The translations under genes and the position numbers were made by a program. Positions 8,252 to 17,250 of a DNA stretch of 33,839 bases are shown here, piece after piece. Under the pieces are notes generated by a model. The model saw only the letters and a list, made by a program, of their open reading frames with translations. It ran no database searches and had not been told where the DNA came from. This DNA comes from Mycolicibacterium vaccae NBRC 14118 = CIP 105934. Its GTDB lineage: Bacteria > Actinomycetota > Actinomycetes > Mycobacteriales > Mycobacteriaceae. The stretch lies in the NCBI RefSeq assembly GCF_001552715.1, contig NZ_BCRS01000055.1, forward strand, positions 1-33,839, given 5' to 3'. Position 1 is the stretch's first letter, and every line of letters starts with the position of its first letter.

Positions 8252-9265
8252 ATGCCCACTCACAAGGCGGTACAGATCGCATCCGTCAACGATGAGCTCA
8301 CCGTCGTCGAGGTCGACACGCAGCCCCCGCTGCCCGGCCACGTCCGCATCGACGTCGCGGCCTGCGGCGTCTGCGGCACGGACCGCGAGTTCCGGGCGGG
8401 CCACTTTCCCGGTCTGCAGTGGCCGCTGACCCTCGGACATGAGATCGCCGGAACGGTGGCCGAGCTCGGCGACGGCGTCGAGGACTTCGCCGTGGGGGAC
8501 CGGGTGGCGGTCGGCTGGTTCGGCGGCAACTGCAACCGCTGTGTGCCGTGCCGCCGGGGCCTGTTCATGCAGTGCGAGCGGATGCAGGTGCCGAGCTGGC
8601 AGTACCCGGGCGGTTACGCGGAGTCGGTGACGGTCCCGGCGACCGCGCTGGCCCGGATCCCGGACGGGTTGTCGTTCGTCGAGGCCGCACCGATGGGCTG
8701 CGCGGGCGTGACGACGTTCAACGGGCTGCGCCAGACACGGGCCAAGGCCGGCGACCTGGTCGCGATCCTCGGTGTCGGCGGGCTGGGCCATCTCGGCGTG
8801 CAGTGGTCGCGAGCGATGGGCTTCGAGACCGTCGCGATCGCCCGTGGTGCGGGCAAGGCCGAGGAGGCCACCCAGCTCGGCGCCCACCACTACATCGACT
8901 CGACCGCGCAGGACGTCGCCGCGGAACTGACCAGGCTCGGCGGCGCGGCCGTCGTGCTGGCCACGGCCAACAACGCCGACGCGATGGCCGCCACCGTCGG
9001 CGGCCTCGGGCCGGCCGGTGAACTCGTCGTCGTCGGCGTCACCGGCGACAACCTGCCGATCAGCCCCATCGATCTGATCAACGCCGGCCGCTCGGTGACC
9101 GGGCACCCGTCGGGCACCGCGCGCGACGTCGAGGAGACGTTGCACTTCGCGCTGCTGTCCGGGGTGCGCGCCAAGGTCGAGGAGATGCCGCTGGCCGAGG
9201 CGGCGCAGGCCTACGAGGCGATGGACACCGGCCGCGCCCGCTACCGGATGGTTCTGACCGTGTGA
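8252..9265 (+). CDS. zinc-dependent alcohol dehydrogenase (medium-chain MDR family)
   Basis: The 337-residue protein carries the MDR catalytic-zinc ligands in CGVCGTD and GHEIAGTV. The structural-zinc lobe is complete, with four cysteines in GNCNRCVPCRRGLFMQCE. The NAD(P) loop GVGGLGHLG is in the second half. It should oxidise primary alcohols or reduce aldehydes; AdhA/AdhP-like bacterial enzymes have the same layout. A TAGGGT hexamer (8241-8246) ends 5 nt before ATG 8252 and may be a leaderless -10. The stop lies at the left edge of a 17-bp tandem repeat, and fba follows 69 nt later. The divergent neighbour is dedA. Confidence 0.9.
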   Translation: MPTHKAVQIASVNDELTVVEVDTQPPLPGHVRIDVAACGVCGTDREFRAGHFPGLQWPLTLGHEIAGTVAELGDGVEDFAVGDRVAVGWFGGNCNRCVPCRRGLFMQCERMQVPSWQYPGGYAESVTVPATALARIPDGLSFVEAAPMGCAGVTTFNGLRQTRAKAGDLVAILGVGGLGHLGVQWSRAMGFETVAIARGAGKAEEATQLGAHHYIDSTAQDVAAELTRLGGAAVVLATANNADAMAATVGGLGPAGELVVVGVTGDNLPISPIDLINAGRSVTGHPSGTARDVEETLHFALLSGVRAKVEEMPLAEAAQAYEAMDTGRARYRMVLTV

Positions 9266-9302
9266 GACGCCCCCGTTCTTGAGACGCCCCCGTTCTTGAG
9301 AC
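9263..9302. repeat. 17-bp tandem repeat, 2.35 copies, between adh and fba
   Basis: TGAGACGCCCCCGTTCT occurs exactly at 9263-9279 and 9280-9296, followed by a partial TGAGAC at 9297-9302. The first copy starts on the adh stop codon. Each junction creates TTGAGA, a good -35 match. Confidence 0.95.
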
Positions 9303-9305
9303 AAT
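9279..9305 (+). promoter_or_regulatory. possible fba promoter within the tandem repeat
   Basis: TTGAGA (9279-9284) at the repeat junction is a 5/6 match to the -35 consensus. GACAAT (9300-9305) could be the -10 after a short 15-nt spacer. Transcription would start near 9312, leaving room for the ribosome site at 9323-9328. The short spacer makes this uncertain. Confidence 0.35.
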
Positions 9306-9334
9306 TCCGTCAACGCCCGCCGAGAGGAAACGCC

Positions 9335-10372
9335 ATGCCCATCGCCACGCCTGAGGTCTATGCCGAGATGCTGGCCCGCGCCAAGGAGCATTCGTTCGCG
9401 TTCCCGGCGATCAACTGCGTCGGCTCCGAGAGCGTCAACGCCGCAATCAAGGGATTCGCCGACGCCGGATCCGACGGCATCATCCAATTCTCCACGGGCG
9501 GCGCGGAATTCGCGTCCGGCCTGGGTGTCAAGGACATGGTCACCGGCGCGGTGGCGCTGGCCGAGTTCGCGCACGTGATCGCCGCCAGGTACCCGATCAC
9601 CGTCGCGCTGCACACCGATCACTGCCCGAAGGACAAGCTGGACACCTATGTGCGTCCGCTGCTCGAGATCTCCTCGGAGCGCGTGCGCGCGGGCGGCAAC
9701 CCGCTGTTCCAGTCGCACATGTGGGACGGCTCGGCGGTGCCGATCGACGAGAATCTCGCGATCGCGCAGGAACTGCTCAAGCAGGCCGCGGCCGCCAAGA
9801 TCATCCTGGAGATCGAGATCGGCGTCGTGGGCGGCGAGGAGGACGGGGTCGAGGCCGAGATCAACGAGAAGCTCTACACCACGCCGGAGGACTTCGAGAA
9901 GACCGTCGACGCCCTGGGTGTCGGCGAACACGGCAAGTATCTGCTGGCCGCGACGTTCGGCAACGTGCACGGTGTCTACAAGCCGGGCAACGTCAAACTC
10001 AAGCCCGAGGTGCTCGCCGAGGGGCAGCGCGTCGCGTCGGCCAAGCTGGGTCTGCCCGAGGACGCCAAGCCGTTCGACTTCGTCTTCCACGGCGGTTCGG
10101 GCTCGCTGAAGTCCGAGATCGAGGATGCGCTGCGCTACGGCGTGGTCAAGATGAACGTCGACACCGACACCCAGTACGCGTTCACCCGCCCGATCGTCGG
10201 GCACATGTTCAGCAACTACGACGGTGTGCTGAAGGTGGACGGCGAGGTCGGCAACAAGAAGGTCTACGACCCGCGCAGCTACTTCAAGAAGGCCGAGGCG
10301 GGCATGAGCGAGCGGGTCGTGGAGGCGTGCAACGACCTGCACAGCGCGGGCCGCAGCGTGTCGGTCGGCTGA
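9335..10372 (+). CDS. fba: class II fructose-bisphosphate aldolase
   Basis: The 345-residue protein splits fructose-1,6-bisphosphate into dihydroxyacetone phosphate and glyceraldehyde-3-phosphate in glycolysis, and runs in reverse in gluconeogenesis. Class II (zinc) identity is clear from ALHTDHCPKD at residues 91-100, with Asp95 and His96 where the M. tuberculosis enzyme has its catalytic Asp and a zinc His, and from the FHGGSGS phosphate/zinc loop later. Length matches the mycobacterial enzyme closely. ATG 9335 follows an AGAGGA ribosome site (9323-9328). An upstream in-frame start at 9296 lies in the tandem repeat and is unlikely. Its last 20 bp recur downstream at 10453-10472. It is the counterpart of Rv0363c. 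Confidence 0.97.
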   Translation: MPIATPEVYAEMLARAKEHSFAFPAINCVGSESVNAAIKGFADAGSDGIIQFSTGGAEFASGLGVKDMVTGAVALAEFAHVIAARYPITVALHTDHCPKDKLDTYVRPLLEISSERVRAGGNPLFQSHMWDGSAVPIDENLAIAQELLKQAAAAKIILEIEIGVVGGEEDGVEAEINEKLYTTPEDFEKTVDALGVGEHGKYLLAATFGNVHGVYKPGNVKLKPEVLAEGQRVASAKLGLPEDAKPFDFVFHGGSGSLKSEIEDALRYGVVKMNVDTDTQYAFTRPIVGHMFSNYDGVLKVDGEVGNKKVYDPRSYFKKAEAGMSERVVEACNDLHSAGRSVSVG

Positions 10373-10472
10373 GTCGAGTCACAGATATCCGCTTTTTGCA
10401 GAGGAAGTGCGAGTGACTCGCGGCAAAAGGTGGATATGTGTGGCTGGTGGGGCGCAGCGTGTCGGTCGGCTG
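10352..10472. repeat. 20-bp direct repeat flanking an 81-bp segment behind fba
   Basis: CGCAGCGTGTCGGTCGGCTG occurs exactly at 10352-10371 (last codons and stop of fba) and again at 10453-10472 in non-coding DNA. The 81 bp between the copies hold a long hairpin. The arrangement suggests a small insertion or a segmental duplication. Confidence 0.95.
10380..10442. repeat. long inverted repeat, possible bidirectional terminator or small palindromic element
   Basis: Arms 10380-10399 and 10423-10442 are complementary at 17 of 20 positions. Between them CGAGT-G-ACTCG (10410-10420) forms an inner palindrome. The structure lies between two convergent genes (fba and the Rv0361-like gene), so it may end transcription from both sides. 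The A+T-rich arms differ from the surrounding DNA. Confidence 0.85.
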
Positions 10473-10489
10473 GCCGCGGCCGGGACCGG

Positions 10490-11278
10490 TCAGGTGGGGG
10501 CCTGGCAGACCTTCCACTCGTCGTCGCGGAACTGCAGATCGAAGCTCCGCGTGGAACGGGTCTGCGGTGCGTAGGCCATGAACGTGGTGACGTTGGCCTC
10601 GGCGTGGTCGCCGTTGACGACGATCTGGTCGATGCTCGCCACGACGGGATAGCGGCCGGCCTCGGCGACGCGCCGGTGCGTCTCGGACCAGCGCTTGTCG
10701 TCGAGGTTGTTGTAGGCCTCGGCGGTGGTGCCGCACGTGATGCTGCGCAGCGTCGCGAGGTCACCCTTCTCGATCGCGGCGTCGTAGTTCTGGATCGTGG
10801 CCCGGACCATGTCCTCCTGTGAGGCGCCGGGAGCAGACCCGCGGGTCAGCAGCACCGTGCCCAGGATCGCTACGGCGACCAGAGCGCCGATCACCAGCAC
10901 GATGGCGATCACCCAACCCCAGTTGCGCTTGGCCGTCGGCGGCTTGGGTGCCTCGCCCCGGGGCGGGATGACCTGTGGCGCAACAGGTTTCTGCACCGCG
11001 AAGTTCTCGGTCGGGGCGCCCGCGTCGCCCACCGGGAACTGCTCGGTCACCGGGTCGGTCGGCCGGTCGATGATCGTCGTGGAGCCGGCGTCGAAGCCGG
11101 ACGGCGCGGTGAACCGCCGCTCGCCGGCCTGGTCGGGGTCCTCGCCGGACTGCTCGGCGGGGGCGAACACCTCGGTCGCCGGCTCGTGCTCGGGGTTGGA
11201 TCCCCGCAGCGCCTCGGTCTCGGCTTCGGCGGAGGTGGGTTCCCGGTCCGAATCGTCCGGCCCTGTGGGGTTCGACAT
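10490..11278 (-). CDS. single-TM membrane protein with disordered N-terminus (Rv0361-like)
   Basis: The 262-residue protein starts at ATG 11278. Residues 1-118 are acidic, then Pro-rich, and probably unstructured in the cytoplasm. One transmembrane helix spans about 120-144. The outer domain (about 150-262) looks like a small NTF2-like fold and contains Cys182 and Cys258. Three similar TExF motifs (T35, T78, T90) occur in the cytoplasmic part; Phe at +3 from Thr fits known preferences of mycobacterial Ser/Thr kinases. It is convergent with fba, as Rv0361 is with the fba region in M. tuberculosis. A second protein of the same layout is encoded at 24633-25097. Function is unknown. Confidence 0.85.
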   Translation of the reverse strand: MSNPTGPDDSDREPTSAEAETEALRGSNPEHEPATEVFAPAEQSGEDPDQAGERRFTAPSGFDAGSTTIIDRPTDPVTEQFPVGDAGAPTENFAVQKPVAPQVIPPRGEAPKPPTAKRNWGWVIAIVLVIGALVAVAILGTVLLTRGSAPGASQEDMVRATIQNYDAAIEKGDLATLRSITCGTTAEAYNNLDDKRWSETHRRVAEAGRYPVVASIDQIVVNGDHAEANVTTFMAYAPQTRSTRSFDLQFRDDEWKVCQAPT

Positions 11279-11328
11279 ACCGCGGAAGCTTAGCCATCCG
11301 CGGTGACGGCCGCGCGCGCCCGGCACGG

Positions 11329-11334
11329 CACAAT
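11329..11334 (+). promoter_or_regulatory. candidate -10 element for the DUF3151 gene
   Basis: CACAAT ends 7 nt before ATG 11342, the spacing of a leaderless start. No clear -35 is visible in the 63-bp divergent spacer. Confidence 0.35.
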
Positions 11335-11341
11335 GGTGCCC

Positions 11342-11758
11342 ATGACTCGGATGGGTGACCTTCTCGGACCGGACCCTGTGCTGCTGCCCGGCGACCCCGC
11401 CGCGGAAGCCGAACTCGACGCGGCGGAGAACCCCTCGCTGGTCGCCGCGGCCCACCCCGCGGCGTCGATCGCCTGGGCGGTGCTCGCCGAGCGGGCGCTC
11501 GACGACGACCAGGCCGTCACCGCATACGCCTACGCGCGCACCGGGTACCACCGCGGTCTTGATTCGTTGCGGCGCAACGGCTGGAAGGGCTTCGGCCCCG
11601 TGCCCTTCGCCCACGAGCCCAACCGGGGGTTCCTGCGCTGCGTCGCGGCGCTGGCCCGCGCGGCGCAGGCGATCGGCGAGGAGCCCGAGTACCAGCGCTG
11701 CCTGGACCTGCTCGACGACTGCGATCCGGCCGCGCGCGCCGAACTCGGGCTCGGCTAG
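11342..11758 (+). CDS. DUF3151 family protein (Rv0360c-type)
   Basis: The 138-residue soluble protein matches actinobacterial DUF3151 as I know it. It is all-helical in appearance, with conserved stretches AWAVLAERAL, AYAYARTGYHRGLDSLRRNGWKG and NRGFLRCVAALARAAQAIGE. The Arg-Gly-Leu-Asp and Trp-Lys-Gly segments probably form its core. No catalytic motif is visible and no function is established. ATG 11342 is preferred over GTG 11303 because a -10-like hexamer precedes it and the extra residues would be low-complexity. It is divergent from the Rv0361-like gene, keeping the M. tuberculosis neighbourhood, and its stop shares CTAG with the convergent cation transporter. Confidence 0.85.
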   Translation: MTRMGDLLGPDPVLLPGDPAAEAELDAAENPSLVAAAHPAASIAWAVLAERALDDDQAVTAYAYARTGYHRGLDSLRRNGWKGFGPVPFAHEPNRGFLRCVAALARAAQAIGEEPEYQRCLDLLDDCDPAARAELGLG

Positions 11759-12654
11759 CGCTTCTGGCTCTCGCAGTCGCAGTCGGCGGCGGTGTCGGGC
11801 GGCTCGATCTGCACCGTGGAGTGGGCGAGGCCGCGCGCGGCCAGCACCGCCCGCGCGTCGTCGAGGATCTGCGCGGAGTGGCGGTCGCTGGTCAGATGCG
11901 CGGTGACCATGTCCTTGCCCGGCACCAGGGTCCACACGTGCAGATCGTGGACTTCGGTGACACCGTCCACCGCGCCCAGCGCGGCGCGCAGTTCCTCGAC
12001 GTCGATGTGGCTCGGTGAGGACTCGGACAGGATCCGCAGCGCCGACCGGGCCAGCGAGATGGCCCGGGGCAGCACCCACAGCGCGACCAGCACCGCGACC
12101 ACGACGTCGGCGTAGGGCCATCCGGTGGTGACGGTGACGATGCCGGCGATCAGCACCCCGATACTGCCCAGGGTGTCGGCGACGACCTCCATGTAGGCGC
12201 CCTTGACCGCCAGGCTCTCCTTGGAGTGCGAACGCAGCAGCAACACCACCAGGGCGTTGGCGAGCAGGCCGGCCAGGGCGACGACGATCAGCGGCACGCC
12301 CGGGACCTCCGGCGCGTCGCCGAGCCGCTCGAAGGCCTCGTAGAGGATGAACCCGGCCACCCCGATCAGCAGTGCGGCGTTGGCGACCGCGGTGAACACC
12401 TCGGCGCGGTGCCAGCCGTAGGTCCGCGACGGTGACGTGCTGCCCCGTCGGGCCAGCACCACGGCGGTCAGGCCCATGAACATCGCGACCAGGTCGGTCA
12501 GCATGTGGCCGGCGTCGGCCAGCAGCGCGATCGAGTTGATCGCGAGCGCCGTGGTCAGCTCGACGACGAAGAAGATCGTGAGGATGGCCGCCCCGAGCAC
12601 CATCCGGGAGACCTTGGTGTCACCGCCGTGGCTGTGATCGTGTCCGGCGCCCAT
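11755..12654 (-). CDS. cation diffusion facilitator (CDF) metal efflux protein
   Basis: The 299-residue protein has a His-rich start (GHDHSHGG), six transmembrane helices and a C-terminal metal-binding domain ending with DCDCES. The membrane metal site is visible: H50 and D54 in ADAGHMLTD (helix 2), and E156 and D160 in YMEVVADTLGS (helix 5). Glu replaces the His seen at the first helix 5 position in zinc transporters such as YiiP, which may shift metal preference. It exports divalent metal (Zn, Co or Ni) in exchange for protons. ATG 12654 is chosen over TTG 12663 because it lies 7 nt after a strong -10. The promoter carries a palindrome typical of ArsR/SmtB metal sensors. Confidence 0.92.
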   Translation of the reverse strand: MGAGHDHSHGGDTKVSRMVLGAAILTIFFVVELTTALAINSIALLADAGHMLTDLVAMFMGLTAVVLARRGSTSPSRTYGWHRAEVFTAVANAALLIGVAGFILYEAFERLGDAPEVPGVPLIVVALAGLLANALVVLLLRSHSKESLAVKGAYMEVVADTLGSIGVLIAGIVTVTTGWPYADVVVAVLVALWVLPRAISLARSALRILSESSPSHIDVEELRAALGAVDGVTEVHDLHVWTLVPGKDMVTAHLTSDRHSAQILDDARAVLAARGLAHSTVQIEPPDTAADCDCESQKR

Positions 12655-12661
12655 GCGGTGC

Positions 12662-12691
12662 AATATATGCGCAATATCGCATATGTGACAA
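12662..12691 (-). promoter_or_regulatory. promoter of the CDF transporter gene
   Basis: On the minus strand TTGTCA (12686-12691) is followed after 18 nt by TATATT (12662-12667), each a 5/6 consensus match. ATG 12654 follows 7 nt later, indicating a leaderless transcript. The promoter sits just after the site-2 protease stop, so this gene need not depend on the upstream operon. Confidence 0.7.
12665..12684. promoter_or_regulatory. candidate ArsR/SmtB-type metal-sensor operator
   Basis: ATATGCG-N6-CGCATAT is a perfect 7-bp inverted repeat placed between the -35 and -10 of the CDF promoter. AT-rich palindromes in this position are typical of SmtB/KmtR-type repressors. The regulator gene is not beside it. 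Confidence 0.65.
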
Positions 12692-12694
12692 GGC

Positions 12695-13447
12695 TCAGCC
12701 CCAGGCCGACCAGAACCGGGTCAGCTGGCCGCCGATCGCCGACAGCGTCGGCGGCACCCCGGACAGGTCGAACAGCCAGTACACGGCGCCGAAGAACCAC
12801 TGGTTCAGCGGCGGCGCGATCAGCAGGATCAGCAGCAGGAAGAACCCCCACTGCTTGGCCGGGAGCAGGGCCCGCCGGGTGTCGGCGCTCAGATGCGGTT
12901 CCAGCGCGCCGTAGCCGTCCAGCCCCGGGATCGGCAGCATGTTCAGCAGCAGTGCGGTGACCTGCAGGAAGCCCAGGAACGCGACACCGGACCAGAACAC
13001 CGAGTGTGCGCTGTCGTACAGCGCCCGGGTCAGGCCGAGCAGCAGCACCGCGAACACCAGGTTGACCGCGGGCCCGGCGAGGCTGACCAGCGTCTTCTGC
13101 CGGTCGGTCAGCTGCGCGGTCTGCAGGTAGACCGCACCGCCGGGCAGCCCGATCCCGCCGAGCGCGATGAACAGCACCGGCAGACCCAGCGACAGGAGCG
13201 GATGCGAGTACTTCAGCGGGTTGAGCGTGAGATAGCCGCGCGCGGCGACGTCGCGGTCGCCGAACCGGTACGCCGAGTACGCGTGGCCGAACTCGTGCAG
13301 GCACAGCGACACCAGCCAGCCCGCGATGACGAACACGAACACCCCGAGGTAGGCCAGCGGCCGGATCTGCCCGGCTGACGCCCAGGCCAGCGCGCCGCCG
13401 GCCGCGGTGGCCGCCACCACGGCGAGGAAGATCGGGCTGGGCCGCAC
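12695..13447 (-). CDS. site-2 protease family membrane metalloprotease (Rv0359-type)
   Basis: The 250-residue protein has about six hydrophobic helices. HEFGH at residues 51-55 is the HExxH zinc motif inside a membrane segment, and NMLPIPGLDGYG (169-180) supplies the third zinc ligand, Asp177, of the NPDG-like motif. This is the catalytic core of S2P proteases, which cut membrane-embedded substrates. There is no PDZ domain, as in the compact FtsH-independent M50B group. The substrate is unknown. GTG 13447 starts the frame, 10 nt after the Rv0358-like stop, so the two form an operon. Gene order matches Rv0358-Rv0359. Confidence 0.92.
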   Translation of the reverse strand: MRPSPIFLAVVAATAAGGALAWASAGQIRPLAYLGVFVFVIAGWLVSLCLHEFGHAYSAYRFGDRDVAARGYLTLNPLKYSHPLLSLGLPVLFIALGGIGLPGGAVYLQTAQLTDRQKTLVSLAGPAVNLVFAVLLLGLTRALYDSAHSVFWSGVAFLGFLQVTALLLNMLPIPGLDGYGALEPHLSADTRRALLPAKQWGFFLLLILLIAPPLNQWFFGAVYWLFDLSGVPPTLSAIGGQLTRFWSAWG

Positions 13448-13457
13448 CCGGACGAGC

Positions 13458-14099
13458 CTATTTGCCCGCCACCCGCAGCCAGCCCTCGGTGTGCCGGTAG
13501 AACGTGGAGCGCCGGGCCGGCCGGGCGGTGGCCACGCCGTCGCGCACCACGATCGCGCCGGTGGTGCCGAGCTGCACGGCTCGACCGCTGACCCAGCGGG
13601 AGCGGCGCAACCGGCCCGCCTGCACCCGGGCCCGCAGTCCGGGCATCACGGCGATCGGCTCGATGCGCACACCGGGAACGTCGCCGTCGAAGAGCTGCAC
13701 GTCGTCGACGACGGCCTCGCCGTGGACGGTGCGCTGCCCGTCCGGGGGCGCCCAGTGCGCGGCGCCGGCGATGACGGTGCCGGTCTCGTCGCGGATCAGC
13801 GGAACCCGGACCGCGGCGGCCGTCCGGGCGCGCCGGGCCTGCCACGGACGTCGCACATGGGCGACCTCGACGTCGAGCCGGTCGGCGCGTAACAGCCGGG
13901 TCAGCACCCGCGCCAGGTCCCGCTCCGTGCCGAGCACGATCAGCCGCCGGTAGCCGGTCAGATCGGCGGCCCCGGCATCGCCGGCGGCGGGATCGAGGAC
14001 GGGCAAATCGCGCAGCGACCGGGGGATGCGGTGGGTGCCCGCACGCACTATCGCGACTGCTGACGGGTCCAACGTGTTCCTTGAGATAGGGTGGGTCAC
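13458..14099 (-). CDS. conserved hypothetical protein (Rv0358-type)
   Basis: The 213-residue product begins at GTG 14099 (MTHPISRNTLDPSAVAIVRAG). The frame remains open for 25 codons upstream, but these run into the purA leader and look non-coding. The protein is rich in Arg, Val and Ala with no transmembrane segment. A stretch GYRRLIVLGTERDLARVLTRLL resembles one beta-alpha unit of a nucleotide-binding fold, but no complete motif follows. The C-terminal half is beta-like and ends RVAGK. It sits directly upstream of the site-2 protease and divergent from purA, as in M. tuberculosis. A TACAGT hexamer 9 nt upstream with TTTTCA 18 nt before it may be its promoter. Function is unknown. Confidence 0.75.
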   Translation of the reverse strand: MTHPISRNTLDPSAVAIVRAGTHRIPRSLRDLPVLDPAAGDAGAADLTGYRRLIVLGTERDLARVLTRLLRADRLDVEVAHVRRPWQARRARTAAAVRVPLIRDETGTVIAGAAHWAPPDGQRTVHGEAVVDDVQLFDGDVPGVRIEPIAVMPGLRARVQAGRLRRSRWVSGRAVQLGTTGAIVVRDGVATARPARRSTFYRHTEGWLRVAGK

Positions 14100-14143
14100 C
14101 GGCTGCACACTGTATCGAGCGCAGCTCGAGCGTGAAAAACTAG

Positions 14144-16101
<1,958 letters not shown>

Positions 16102-16127
16102 CCAAACGCCTCTGGGGGGAGGACGGT

Positions 16128-17231
16128 ATGGGGGTAGGGGAGTTCCTCCGCGTCTGGTGGCGCCAGCCGCATGAATTCGACTGGATAGCAAGACATTTCC
16201 GCACCCGCGGGTTTCTGCGGGTGCACCAGGTGTTCATCGGCTGCTTCTCGCTGCTCTACGGGCTGACCGCACTGCTGTCGGTGGTGTGGGCCTACTACGA
16301 CGGGGGCTCGGTCGGCGGGCGGGTGCTGGTGTTGGCCATCGCGGCGAGTTCGGCTGTGCTGGGCGTGATCTGGATCTTCGGGCCCTGGCCCACCGAACGC
16401 CAGTCGATCGCGTTCGCGGTGTACGCCGACCTCGCGGTGGTGGCGGTGATGGCCTGCTATCAGGACGCGTTCACCGCGATGCCCGGGCTGGCGCTGCTGG
16501 CGGCCAACGGCATCTACATCGTGATCGTCCACGGTCCGCGTGCCCTGCTGCTGCATCTGGCGTTCACCACGGCGGTGTTCGCGGTGACCTACGGAATCGC
16601 GATCGCGCAGGGCACCGCTCCGGTCTCGGTGATCACGGTGCGCCTGCTCGTTTTGATGCCGACGGTGATCGCGTTGCCGGTCATCGTGCAGTCGTATCTG
16701 CTGGCACTGCGGATGGACGCGGTGGACTCGCTGCACGATCCGCTGACCCGGCTGTACAACCGGCGCGGCCTGGACACCCACCTCGCCGATCTGGTGGCCA
16801 CGGGCGGCACCCAGGTCGGCGTGCTGGCGGTCGACATCGACAAGTTCAAGACCATCAACGACCGGTACGGTCACGACACCGGCGACCGGGTGCTGGTCGC
16901 GGTGGCCGACGCGGCCCGGGCGGCGGTCGCCGCGCTTGGCCTGCGGTCGGCGACCGCACGCACCGGCGGCGAGGAATTCGTGATCGTCGTCGACGGCGGG
17001 CCCCAGGTCGTCGTGGAGGTCGCTGCCACGCTGCACGACCTCGTCGCGCGCTGCGACACCCCGCTGGTGCCGACCGTCAGCGTCGGGGCGGCCACCGCCC
17101 GCATCCACGGCGACCTCGAGGGCGTGGTCCGCATGCTGATCGAGCGCGCCGACGCGGCGATGTACCGGGCCAAGCAGGCCGGCGGAAACCGGACCGTGAC
17201 GGTCGACGACGCGGTTCCGGCCCAGGAGTGA
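16128..17231 (+). CDS. membrane-bound diguanylate cyclase (GGDEF domain)
   Basis: The 367-residue protein begins at ATG 16128 behind a strong GGGGGGAGGA site. Residues 30-195 contain about six transmembrane helices that probably act as a sensor. The GGDEF domain follows (about 200-360): DPLTRLYNRRG, the metal-binding Asp236 in AVDIDKFKTIND, and active-site GGEEF at 280-284. GGEEF is a catalytically competent variant, so it should make cyclic di-GMP from two GTP. The inhibitory RxxD site five residues upstream is absent (GLRS there), so product feedback is unlikely. No EAL domain is fused. It may be co-transcribed with the thioesterase (26-nt gap). Confidence 0.92.
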   Translation: MGVGEFLRVWWRQPHEFDWIARHFRTRGFLRVHQVFIGCFSLLYGLTALLSVVWAYYDGGSVGGRVLVLAIAASSAVLGVIWIFGPWPTERQSIAFAVYADLAVVAVMACYQDAFTAMPGLALLAANGIYIVIVHGPRALLLHLAFTTAVFAVTYGIAIAQGTAPVSVITVRLLVLMPTVIALPVIVQSYLLALRMDAVDSLHDPLTRLYNRRGLDTHLADLVATGGTQVGVLAVDIDKFKTINDRYGHDTGDRVLVAVADAARAAVAALGLRSATARTGGEEFVIVVDGGPQVVVEVAATLHDLVARCDTPLVPTVSVGAATARIHGDLEGVVRMLIERADAAMYRAKQAGGNRTVTVDDAVPAQE

Positions 17232-17250
17232 GCCGCGGCCGTGTCAGCAT

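Noticed and set aside
8240..10342. 700-codon open frame on the minus strand opposite adh and fba
   Set aside because: It mirrors two certain genes, has Arg/His/Asp-rich composition without motifs, and arises from the GC bias of codon third positions.
14116..14131. CGAGC-N3-GCTCG and GCTCGAGC near the purA start
   Set aside because: Short GC-rich symmetry expected by chance here; no link to a known purine operator.
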